DNA of 6,176 nt, taken from contig JBPBQS010000071.1 of NCBI GenBank assembly GCA_050920955.1, positions 1 to 6,176 on the forward strand, written 5' to 3'. The notes below the pieces were generated by a model, which saw only the letters and a program-made list of their open reading frames with translations, was not told the origin of the DNA and ran no database searches. The DNA is from CAXSEF01 sp050920955. GTDB lineage: Bacteria; Pseudomonadota; Alphaproteobacteria; Acetobacterales; Acetobacteraceae. Positions within the stretch are counted from its first letter, which is position 1; each line of letters opens with the position of its first letter. The position numbers and the translations under genes are program-made. Below are positions 1 through 6,176 of the stretch, in pieces.

Positions 1-1517
1 TCGCCGGCATCGCCGACCAGCGCGCCGGCCGCCTCCCCGAGGCCGAGCGCGCCTACCGCGCCGTGCTCGCGGCCAGCCCCGCCTGCGCGCCCGCCCTGTT
101 CACCCTCGGCCTACTGACGCTCGCGACGAACCGCGCCGCCGAGGCCGTCTCCCTCCTGTCCTGCGCCGATGCGCTGCGCCCCGCCCACCCCGGCCAGGTG
201 CTCGCGCTGTGCCGCGCCCTCCTCACCGACGGCCGCGCCGCCGCCGTCCCCGCCGCCGCCGCCGCCTTCGCCGCCACCCCCGGCCTCCCCCCCGCGACCG
301 TGGCCGAGGCGCACTTCCTCCACGGCTCCGCGCTCAACGCCCTGGGCCGCCACGCCGACGCCGCGGCCGTCCTCGCGCTCGCCGTCGCCGCCAGCCCCGC
401 GCACGCCTCCGCCCACGCCAACCTCGGCAACGCGCTCGCAGAACTCGACCGCCCCGCCGACGCCGAGGCCGCCCTGCGCGAGGCGACCCGCCTCGACCCG
501 ACGCTGGTGGAGGCCCACGTTAGCCTCGGCCACGTCCTGGGCGAGCGCGGCGCCACCGACGAGGCCATCGCCGCCTGCGACCGCGCCATCGCGCTGTCCC
601 CCGACCTCCCCGAGGCGCACTGGAACCAGGGCATCGCCTGCCTGCTGGCCGGCCGCCTGGAGGAGGGCTGGGCCCGCTACGAGTGGCGCAAGCGCCGCTT
701 CCCCCACGCCTACACCGCGCTCCCCGGCCCCCACTGGCGTGGCGAGCCGCTCGACGGCCGCCACATCCTGGTCCTCGCCGAGCAGGGCTTCGGCGACGCC
801 ATCCAGCTCGCCCGCTACCTCCCTCTGCTCGCGCAACGCGGCGCCCGCGTGTCCCTGCGTTGCGCCGCGCCCCTGCGCCCCCTCCTGCGCCAGCTCGACG
901 GCGTCCACGTGCTCGACGACGGCCCGCTCCCCGCCCACGATGTCTGGGCCGACCAGATGAGCCTGCCCGGCCTGTTCGGGACCACGCTCGCCACGATCCC
1001 CGGCCCCCACCCCTACCTGCGCGCGAACCCTTCCCTGGCCGCCTCCTGGCGCCGCCGCCTGCCGCCTGGCCGCACCACAGGCCTGGTCTGGGCCGGCAAC
1101 TCGCTGCACTCCAACGACCGCCGCCGCTCCATGCCCCCCGACGCCCTGGCCGTGCTCGCCCGCGCCTGCGCCCCCCGACTGCTCGGCCTGCAGGTCGGCC
1201 CCCGTGCCGGCGAGCTCGCTCCCCACGGCATCCCCGAGGTCGGCCGCGCCCTGGCCAGCTACGCCGACACTGCCGCCGTGCTCGCCAACCTGGACCTCCT
1301 GGTCACGGTGGACACCTCGGTCGCCCACCTCGCCGGCGCCCTGGGCACGCCCACCTGGCTCCTGCTCCCTGCCGCTCCCGACTGGCGCTGGATGCGCGAC
1401 CGCGCCGACTCCCCCTGGTACCCCTCGATGCGCCTGTTCCGGCAGGAGCGGGCAGGGGACTGGCCCGGCGTGATCCGCCAGGTCGCCGAGGAGCTCGCCC
1501 CCGCCATGGCCGACTGA
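1..1517 (+). CDS. TPR-repeat protein with C-terminal glycosyltransferase-like (GT9/GT-B type) domain, 5'-partial
   Basis: The reading frame is open from base 3 to the TGA at 1515-1517 (504 residues visible). The true start lies left of the window; the GTG at 63 falls inside a TPR helix and is not a credible start. About the first 235 visible residues form six or seven tetratricopeptide repeats of about 34 residues, with repeat cores such as AHANLGNALAELDRPADAE (about 411-467) and AHVSLGHVLGERGATDEAI (about 513-569). The repeat near 195-300 is degenerate and alanine-rich and includes (GCC)5 at 252-266. From about 711 a GT-B-like domain follows: HWRGEPLDGRHILVLAEQGF, then LVWAGN (about 1083-1100), VDTSVAHLAGALG (1308-1346) and DWRWMRDRADSPWYPSMRLF (about 1380-1439). 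These resemble the C-terminal nucleotide-sugar half of GT9 (heptosyltransferase-like) enzymes fused to TPRs in many proteobacteria. No signal peptide or membrane segment is seen in the visible part, so it is probably cytoplasmic. Sugar donor and acceptor are unknown; glycan or surface-protein modification is only inference. It converges on glnD. Confidence 0.85.
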   Translation, partial: AGIADQRAGRLPEAERAYRAVLAASPACAPALFTLGLLTLATNRAAEAVSLLSCADALRPAHPGQVLALCRALLTDGRAAAVPAAAAAFAATPGLPPATVAEAHFLHGSALNALGRHADAAAVLALAVAASPAHASAHANLGNALAELDRPADAEAALREATRLDPTLVEAHVSLGHVLGERGATDEAIAACDRAIALSPDLPEAHWNQGIACLLAGRLEEGWARYEWRKRRFPHAYTALPGPHWRGEPLDGRHILVLAEQGFGDAIQLARYLPLLAQRGARVSLRCAAPLRPLLRQLDGVHVLDDGPLPAHDVWADQMSLPGLFGTTLATIPGPHPYLRANPSLAASWRRRLPPGRTTGLVWAGNSLHSNDRRRSMPPDALAVLARACAPRLLGLQVGPRAGELAPHGIPEVGRALASYADTAAVLANLDLLVTVDTSVAHLAGALGTPTWLLLPAAPDWRWMRDRADSPWYPSMRLFRQERAGDWPGVIRQVAEELAPAMAD

Positions 1518-1528
1518 AGGAAGAAAGC

Positions 1529-1552
1529 GGTTCTTTCTTGAAAGAAAGAACC
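1529..1552 (-). terminator. Perfect hairpin, probable distal part of the glnD-side terminator
   Basis: A perfect 10-bp inverted repeat (1529-1538 with 1543-1552) encloses a 4-base loop, TGAA on the + strand. On the - strand it is followed by a T-rich run (GCTTTCTTCCTT), as expected of an intrinsic terminator for transcription arriving from glnD. On the + strand it lies 11 bases after the stop of the TPR gene but is followed by A-rich rather than T-rich sequence, so it suits the - strand better. Confidence 0.55.
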
Positions 1553-1557
1553 AAAGA

Positions 1558-1619
1558 ACTTTGCCCGTTCTCCTTGGGCCAACCCCGCCGGAAAAGAACC
1601 AGACGGGCAAAGTCTTTTT
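1558..1619 (+). terminator. Long-loop hairpin with T-tract, probable intrinsic terminator of the TPR-glycosyltransferase gene
   Basis: ACTTTGCCCGT (1558-1568) pairs perfectly over 11 bp with ACGGGCAAAGT (1603-1613) and is followed after one C by T5 (1615-1619) and more T-rich sequence. The 34-base loop is longer than in a textbook terminator and may have internal pairing: GTTCT at 1567-1571 can pair with AGAAC at 1595-1599 as an alternative. On the - strand the same stem is followed by TTCTTTGG, so it may also stop transcription coming from glnD. It sits 40 bases after the stop of the upstream + strand gene. Confidence 0.6.
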
Positions 1620-1620
1620 G

Positions 1621-1644
1621 CTTCTTTTTCTTCAGAAAAAGAAG
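1621..1644. repeat. Perfect A/T-rich hairpin in the convergent intergenic region
   Basis: CTTCTTTTTC (1621-1630) pairs perfectly over 10 bp with GAAAAAGAAG (1635-1644) around the 4-base loop TTCA. It overlaps the 10-base palindrome GAAGGCCTTC (1641-1650). It is the third of three hairpins packed into about 120 bases. It begins 18 bases beyond the glnD stop, so on the - strand it is the first structure RNA polymerase meets after glnD, although no good T-tract follows on that strand. Confidence 0.6.
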
Positions 1645-1661
1645 GCCTTCCTTGCCTCCTG

Positions 1662-4481
1662 CTACGCCGCGTCCCTGCGCCTGCGCGCCGGCGGCGCCGG
1701 CAGCGGCCCTGCCGCGTCCGGCGCCGTGAGGGCCCGCAGCAGCGCCTCGCGCAGGAGCGCCAGCTTGCGCTCGTTCTCGATCTTCAGCCCGAACACGTCC
1801 TTGACGTAGAACACGTCGACCGCGCGCACGCCGTAGGTGGTGACGTGGGCCGAGGCGATCTGCACGCCCTGCTCGCTGATCGCCGCGGTGACGTCGTGCA
1901 TGAGCCCGGGCCGATCGCGCCCGTTGATCTCGACGACGGTGTGGGTGTTGGACGCGCGGTTGTCGACGACGACGCGCGGCGGCACGTGGATGGCGCGCAT
2001 CCGGCTCCCCAGGAGCGCGCGCCCTGCCTTGAGGATGGCCGCGTCCATCGACAGCTCGCCCGCCAGCGCCTGCTCGATCAGCACCGACAGCCTGGCCAGC
2101 CGGTGCGGCGCGTCGAAGGCCCCCCCGGCGGCGTCCTGGATCCAGAACGTGTCCAGCGCCCGCCCGTTGGTCAGCGTGTGCACGCGCGCGTCCACGATCG
2201 AGGCGCCGGCCACTGCGAGCGCGCCCGCGATCCTGCTCACGAGGCCTGCGTGGTCGGTGACGTAGACCGTGACCTCGGTGACCGCGCGCGCCGGCAGCGG
2301 CTGCGTCTCGACCAGCAGCGGCGCGCCGCGCGCCTCCGCGTCGCGCACCATCTGCGCGTGGCGCACGTGCGTCTCCGGGTCGAACGACAGCCAGTACCCG
2401 CCGTAGCCCAGCGCCAGGAACGCGTCGCGGTCGGCCTTGCCCCACCCCGCGGCGGCCAGGTTCTCGTCGCACGCCTCCTTGGACCGCGCGACCCGCACGT
2501 CGCGCTCCGTCGTCGCCAGCCCCCCCGCGAGCACCTCCGCGACGCGGCTGTAGAGCTCGCGCAGCAGCGTCGCCTTCCAGCCGTTCCACACCCGCGGGCT
2601 GACCGCGCGCATGTCGGCCACGGTCAGCACGAGCAGCAGCTTGAGCCGCTCTGGCGACTGTATGGTGTCGGCCAGGTCGAGGATGGTCTTGGGATCGTCG
2701 ATGTCGCGCCGGAACGCGGTCTGGCTGAGCAGCAGGTGGTGCAGCACGAGCCAGGAAACCGTCTCCGTCTCCTCCGCCGACAGCCCGATCTGCGGCCCGA
2801 TCTCCAGCGCCAGCTCCGCGCCCAGCTCCGAATGGTCGCCGCCGCGCCCCTTGGCGATGTCGTGCAGCAGCGTCGCGACGTACAGCGACCGCCTGGACTG
2901 CAGGTTCTCCACGATCGACGTCGCGACCGGGAGCACGTCCGACAGCTCGTTGCGCTCGAGACGGTTGACCACCGCGAGCGCCTCGATGGTGTGCTCGTCG
3001 ACGGTGAACACGTGGTAGGTGTCGAACTGCATCTGGCCGACGATGCGCGCCCAGTCCGGCAGGTAGCGCCCGAGCAGCCCGGTCTCGTTGAGCACGCGCA
3101 TCCAGCGCGCCCCGTCGGCGCGGTTGTGCGCGGCGTCGCGCCCGCACAGCAGGTCGAGGAAGATCGCCGACGCCGCAGGGTCGCCGCGCAGCGACACGGC
3201 GCAGCGCTCGTCGCGGATCAGCGCGCGCAGCGTGAGCGGGTGCAGCGCCACGTCGCGCTCGCGCGCCACCTCGAGCACGCGCAGCAGCGCCAGCGGGTCC
3301 GCCCGGAACGTGTGCCCCGGCGCCAGCAGGAGCTGCCCGTCGGCCATGCCGAACCCCTGCGCGCGCAGCGCCGGATCGGCCACCGCGGCCAGCGCCGGCG
3401 CGCCCAGCGCCTTGCGCAGGATCGCGGGCTCCAGCACCAGCGTCAGCCGCCCCACCTCGCGCGCGGTGAGGAAGTAGTGGCGCATGAACCGCTCCACCCC
3501 GTCCTGTCGCCCGTGCCGGGTGTAGCCGATGCGCGCGCCGACCACGGGCTGCAGGTCGAAGGTCAGCCGCTCCTCGGCCCGCCCGGAGACGTAGTGCAGG
3601 TGGAAGCGCACGCTCCACAGGAAGTCCCACGCGCGCCTGGCCTGCGCCACCTCGCGCACGTTGAGCAGCCCGCACGCCACGGACTCCGGATGGTCGAGCC
3701 GCTCGAACACCGGCCCGAGCACGTAGCGCATCATCCAGTACAGCGTCTGCAGGTCGCGCAGGCCGCCGCGCCCCTCCTTGATATTGGGCTCCACGAGATA
3801 GGCGCTCTCGCCGAAGCGACGGTGGCGCTGCGCCCGCTCCGCCTGCTTGGCGGCCAGGAAGGCGCCGGCGTTGTGCAGGTTGCTCTCGGCGAAGCGCGCG
3901 TGGAACTCGTCGAACAGCGCCGCGTCGCCGTCCACCAGCCGCGCGTCGAGCAGCGTCGTGGTCACGGTGACGTCGTGCGACGCCTGCTCCAGGCACTGCA
4001 CGACCGAGCGCGTGGCATGCCCGACCTTCAGCCCGAGGTCCCACAGGAAGTACAGCATGTACTCGACCCGCCCGAGCAGGCGCGCCGACGGCTCTTCGGG
4101 CGTGAGGAACAGCAGGTCGATGTCGCTGAACGGCGCCAGCACGCCGCGCCCGTATCCCCCGGTCGCCACGATCGCCAGCGAGTCCGCCGCCCCGCATGCC
4201 GCGCCGTCGCCGTGCTGCAGCGCCCCGGCATGGCCGTGCAGCGCCACGATCAGCGCGTCGGCGTGGCCCGACAGCAGCCGCGCCGCCTCCAGCCCGCTGA
4301 CCTGGTAGGCCTCGAAGCTCTCGCGCACCTGCTGCTGCTCGCGGGCCAGGTGGCGGCGGAACAGCGCCAGCGTCGCGTCGCGCGGCGGCGTCGCGCCGTC
4401 CTGCCCCGCCGCCAGCGTGGCCATCGCCGCCGTCAGCGCCGACGCGGCATGCATCCCGGGAACCCGATCCTGTGCGACCAT
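1662..4481 (-). CDS. glnD: Bifunctional PII uridylyltransferase / uridylyl-removing enzyme GlnD
   Basis: GlnD is a cytoplasmic glutamine sensor. It adds UMP to PII proteins (GlnB/GlnK) when glutamine is low and removes it when glutamine is high, thereby controlling glutamine synthetase and nitrogen-regulated transcription. The 939 residues match the usual family length. The nucleotidyltransferase domain has GGYGRG (residues 108-113) and SDIDL with metal-binding D120 and D122. The GlnD/GlnE-type block EPNIKEGRGGLRDLQ lies at 231-245. The HD hydrolase domain carries LLHDIAKGRGGDHSELG (538-554). Two ACT domains, the glutamine-sensing part, lie at about 735-805 (VTDHAGLVSRIAGAL) and 846-920 (NGRDRPGLMHDVTAAI). 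All key residues are present, so both activities are expected. A proline/arginine-rich tail of about 20 residues ends the protein. An in-frame TAA at 4524-4526 limits any N-terminal extension. ATG at 4481 is the first ATG after it; ATG codons at residues 10 and 20 are alternatives, and none has a strong Shine-Dalgarno. It lies 93 bases downstream of mutS, probably in one transcript. Confidence 0.97.
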   Translation of the reverse strand: MVAQDRVPGMHAASALTAAMATLAAGQDGATPPRDATLALFRRHLAREQQQVRESFEAYQVSGLEAARLLSGHADALIVALHGHAGALQHGDGAACGAADSLAIVATGGYGRGVLAPFSDIDLLFLTPEEPSARLLGRVEYMLYFLWDLGLKVGHATRSVVQCLEQASHDVTVTTTLLDARLVDGDAALFDEFHARFAESNLHNAGAFLAAKQAERAQRHRRFGESAYLVEPNIKEGRGGLRDLQTLYWMMRYVLGPVFERLDHPESVACGLLNVREVAQARRAWDFLWSVRFHLHYVSGRAEERLTFDLQPVVGARIGYTRHGRQDGVERFMRHYFLTAREVGRLTLVLEPAILRKALGAPALAAVADPALRAQGFGMADGQLLLAPGHTFRADPLALLRVLEVARERDVALHPLTLRALIRDERCAVSLRGDPAASAIFLDLLCGRDAAHNRADGARWMRVLNETGLLGRYLPDWARIVGQMQFDTYHVFTVDEHTIEALAVVNRLERNELSDVLPVATSIVENLQSRRSLYVATLLHDIAKGRGGDHSELGAELALEIGPQIGLSAEETETVSWLVLHHLLLSQTAFRRDIDDPKTILDLADTIQSPERLKLLLVLTVADMRAVSPRVWNGWKATLLRELYSRVAEVLAGGLATTERDVRVARSKEACDENLAAAGWGKADRDAFLALGYGGYWLSFDPETHVRHAQMVRDAEARGAPLLVETQPLPARAVTEVTVYVTDHAGLVSRIAGALAVAGASIVDARVHTLTNGRALDTFWIQDAAGGAFDAPHRLARLSVLIEQALAGELSMDAAILKAGRALLGSRMRAIHVPPRVVVDNRASNTHTVVEINGRDRPGLMHDVTAAISEQGVQIASAHVTTYGVRAVDVFYVKDVFGLKIENERKLALLREALLRALTAPDAAGPLPAPPARRRRDAA

Positions 4482-4574
4482 CCCCGGCAGAGTAACGCCG
4501 CTTCGCCCGCCGCGACAGGGATGTTATCGCCCCGCGCGCAACTCCCACGCACCCCCTGCCACGCCCGCGCCCGC
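4482..4574 (-). other. mutS-glnD spacer
   Basis: This 93-base gap lies between the mutS stop and the glnD start, with both genes in the same reading frame. It contains an in-frame TAA (4524-4526) within GATAACAT on the - strand, the only notable A/T-rich patch here and at best a weak -10-like element, since no matching -35 is seen 16-18 bases upstream. No terminator hairpin with a T-tract follows mutS. This fits read-through from mutS into glnD, but a separate glnD promoter cannot be excluded. Confidence 0.5.
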
Positions 4575-6176
4575 TCAGGCCCGCGCCAGCGCCTTGAGCC
4601 GGTAGAGCGCGTCGAGCGCCTCGCGCGGCGACAGCGCATCGGCGTCGATCCCCGCCAGCGCCTCCAGAACCGCCTGCGCCACCCCCGCGTCCGCCTCCCC
4701 GGCCTCCCCCGCCTCCGCGTGCCCCCCCGCATCCAGCCCCGCGAACAGCGGCAGGTCCTCGCGCGGCCGCTCGCCCGCCTCCAGCCGCGCGAGCAGCATC
4801 CCCGCGCGCCGCACCACCGCCGCCGGCACCCCGGCCAGCCGCGCCACGTGCACGCCCCAGCTCCGCCCCGCCGCCCCCTCGGCGACCTCGTGGAGGAACA
4901 CGACGCCGCCCTGCCACTCCTTCACCCGCATGGTGTGCGCCCGCATCCGCGCGAGCCGCCCGCCCGCAACCCCGCCCACCGCCACCGGCCCGCTGCCGCC
5001 CCCGAGCTGCGCCAGCTCGTGGAAGTGCGTGGCGAACACCGTGCGGCAGCAGCACCGCTCGTGCAGCGCCTCCAGCACCGCCCACGCGATCGCCAGCCCG
5101 TCCAGCGTCGCCGTGCCCCGCCCGATCTCGTCGACGACCACCAGCGAGCGCGGCCCCGCCTGGTGCAGGATCGCCGCCGTCTCCGTCATCTCCACCATGA
5201 AGGTCGAGCGCCCCCGCGCCAGGTCGTCCGACGCCCCGACGCGGCTGAACAGCCGGTCCACGACCCCGATCCGCGCGGCGGCCGCCGGCACCGGCAGCCC
5301 GGCCTGCGCCAGGATCACGATCAGCGCGTTCTGCCGCAGGAACGTCGACTTGCCCGCCATGTTCGGCCCGGTGAGCAGCAGCACGCGCCGCTCCGGCGAC
5401 AGGTCGCAGTCGTTGGGCTGGAACACCCCCGCCTCCGCCCGGTCCGCCCCCCCGCCATCCTCCGCCGCCCCCGCCCCGCCGCGCCCCGCCGCCATCGCCG
5501 CCTCGACGACCGGGTGCCGCCCCGCCTCGATGCGGAACGCGACGTCCGCGCCCACGACCGGCCGGCACCACCGCCCGCCCTCTGCGAGCCTTGCCGCCGA
5601 CTGCGCCACGTCCAGCTCCGCCAGCGCCGCCGCCGCCCCGGCCACCGCCTCGCCCTGCGCCAGCACGTCGGCGACCAGCCGCGCCACCACCGCCCGCTCG
5701 CGCGCCCCCGCCCGCTCCCCCGCCTCGGTGATCCTGCGGTCCAGCTCGCCCAGCTCGACCGAGGAGAACCGCGCCCCGTTCGCCATCGCCTGGCGCAGCG
5801 TGAGGTCCGGGTGCGCGCGCAGCGCCTCGACCGCGACGGCCGGCGCCTCGACCACGTAGCCGAGCTGCGCGTGGTGCCGGATCTTCAGGCTCGCCACCCC
5901 GTAGCGCTGGGCGTAGTCGAGCTGCAGCGTCGTGATCACCCGCCGGCTGTCGTCGCGCAGCGCCCGCTCGGCGTCCAGCTCGCCGTCGAACCCCGCGGCC
6001 ACCGCGCCCCCGTCGTCGCGCACCGGCGGCTGCTCCACCAGCGCGCGCCCCAGCAGCCCCCGCAACCCGTCCAGCCCCGCCGCCGCATCCTGGCCGCCGC
6101 CCGCCAGCGCCCGCCCCGCCGCCGCCAGCACCGACGCCCCCCCGTCCCCCAGCCCCAGCCCCCCGCCGCCCGCCTC
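4575..6176 (-). CDS. mutS: DNA mismatch repair ATPase MutS, 5'-partial
   Basis: MutS binds mismatches and small loops in DNA and, with ATP, recruits MutL to start mismatch repair. The frame is open from the window edge (6176) to TGA at 4575-4577, giving 533 residues. Against MutS proteins of about 850-900 residues, the mismatch-binding and connector domains and part of the core lie outside the window. Visible parts in order: core/lever segment (RALVEQPPVRDDGGAVAAGF; LKIRHHAQLGYVVE), clamp/lever return (FSSVELGELDRRI), then the ATPase with Walker A GPNMAGKST (5343-5369), signature STFMVEMTET (5178-5207), Walker B/D-loop VVVDEIGRGTATLDG (5097-5141) and ATHFHEL (5013-5033). DLPLF (4743-4757) fits a sliding-clamp-binding motif. 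The C-terminal SPREALDALYRLK helix is the family's usual dimer/tetramer end. Oddities are two glycine-rich insertions (about 5427-5498 and 4959-5003), three consecutive cysteines (5046-5054), and GRSWG where RSYG is usual. No catalytic residue is missing, so it should be functional. glnD follows on the same strand. Confidence 0.97.
   Translation of the reverse strand, partial: EAGGGGLGLGDGGASVLAAAGRALAGGGQDAAAGLDGLRGLLGRALVEQPPVRDDGGAVAAGFDGELDAERALRDDSRRVITTLQLDYAQRYGVASLKIRHHAQLGYVVEAPAVAVEALRAHPDLTLRQAMANGARFSSVELGELDRRITEAGERAGARERAVVARLVADVLAQGEAVAGAAAALAELDVAQSAARLAEGGRWCRPVVGADVAFRIEAGRHPVVEAAMAAGRGGAGAAEDGGGADRAEAGVFQPNDCDLSPERRVLLLTGPNMAGKSTFLRQNALIVILAQAGLPVPAAAARIGVVDRLFSRVGASDDLARGRSTFMVEMTETAAILHQAGPRSLVVVDEIGRGTATLDGLAIAWAVLEALHERCCCRTVFATHFHELAQLGGGSGPVAVGGVAGGRLARMRAHTMRVKEWQGGVVFLHEVAEGAAGRSWGVHVARLAGVPAAVVRRAGMLLARLEAGERPREDLPLFAGLDAGGHAEAGEAGEADAGVAQAVLEALAGIDADALSPREALDALYRLKALARA

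Larger units (their letters stand above)
1518..1661. other. Convergent intergenic region: A/T-rich island, possible dispersed repeat unit
   Basis: These 144 bases separate two convergent genes. Much of the stretch 1519-1645 is A/T-rich and purine/pyrimidine-segregated (GAAAGAAAGAACC, CTTTTTGCTTCTTTTTC), sharply unlike its surroundings. It holds three hairpins and no credible gene; translations through it are lysine/phenylalanine runs. Similar hairpin spacers ending in TTTTTGCTTCTTTTTCTTC are, as I recall, recurrent between genes in Acetobacteraceae genomes. That recollection makes this a candidate dispersed terminator-like repeat, but only one copy is visible here. Confidence 0.55.

Noticed and set aside
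252..266. (GCC)5 trinucleotide repeat as a phase-variable locus
   Set aside because: Any gain or loss would be in-frame alanine changes in a degenerate TPR; GCC is the favoured alanine codon in this gene, so the run follows from codon bias.
111..1729. Long open frames on both strands overlapping the TPR-glycosyltransferase gene (for example 111-1610 on - and 683-1729 on +)
   Set aside because: They are low-complexity Arg/Pro/Ala or Gly/Ala translations with no family motifs, whereas the frame ending at 1517 carries clear TPR and glycosyltransferase motifs.
4143..4160. GlnD nucleotidyltransferase motif reads GGYGRGVL rather than the enteric GGYGRGEL
   Set aside because: The catalytic Gly pair and both Asp residues (SDIDL) are intact, and the position after GRG varies in alphaproteobacterial GlnD as far as I recall, so loss of activity is not supported.
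4521..4549. Possible sigma-70-like promoter for glnD (GATAACAT on the - strand)
   Set aside because: The -10-like patch has no plausible -35 at 16-18 bases; TTGCGC lies only 9 bases upstream. The TAA in it also serves as an in-frame stop, so chance is the simpler explanation.
4481..4575. mutS-glnD fusion, because both lie in the same frame
   Set aside because: Two in-frame stops (TGA at 4575-4577 and TAA at 4524-4526) separate them, and each product has normal family ends.
1303..5571. A 1422-codon open frame on the - strand overlapping the TPR gene, all of glnD and part of mutS
   Set aside because: It is in another frame from glnD and mutS, is composed almost entirely of Gly/Ala/Arg, has no recognisable domain and crosses the terminator region. 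Stop codons are rare in every frame at this GC content, so it is a shadow.
1837..5859. Several + strand open frames opposite glnD and mutS (1837-2265, 2611-3018, 3088-3477, 3847-4308, 4930-5859)
   Set aside because: They are Ser/Ala/Arg-rich antisense shadows of strongly supported genes, without domain signals or credible ribosome-binding sites.

Overview
The window is very GC-rich (by eye well over 70% G+C) and carries three protein genes with almost no spare DNA. The GlnD and MutS sequences are of the alphaproteobacterial type. Together with the composition and a characteristic A/T-rich hairpin spacer, they suggest an alphaproteobacterium, most likely Acetobacteraceae (Roseomonas-like). The family assignment is inference; no rRNA or other decisive marker is present.

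Layout: positions 1-1517 (+ strand) hold the 3' part of a gene for a tetratricopeptide-repeat protein with a C-terminal glycosyltransferase-like (GT9/GT-B type) domain. Its start lies left of the window. Positions 1518-1661 are a compact convergent intergenic region with three near-perfect hairpins in an A/T-rich island, acting as a probable bidirectional terminator and possibly one copy of a dispersed repeat. Positions 1662-4481 (- strand) are a complete glnD, encoding the PII uridylyltransferase/uridylyl-removing enzyme. A 93-base spacer separates glnD from the upstream mutS (4575 to beyond 6176, - strand), the DNA mismatch-recognition ATPase, whose N-terminal part lies outside the window.

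How they work together: mutS and glnD are co-directional and adjacent, an arrangement I recall from other alphaproteobacteria, so co-transcription is plausible, although their functions (mismatch repair; nitrogen sensing) are unrelated. The TPR/glycosyltransferase gene converges on them and is separated by the terminator region, so it belongs to another transcription unit. Its substrate cannot be read from the sequence.

The + strand is C-rich and G-poor along most of the window regardless of gene direction: the + strand gene favours C at codon position 3, and mutS on the - strand favours G. I found no RNA gene, CRISPR array, insertion sequence or convincing new system. The most unusual parts are the hairpin spacer, the glycine-rich insertions and G7 tracts in mutS, and the functionally unassigned TPR-glycosyltransferase.
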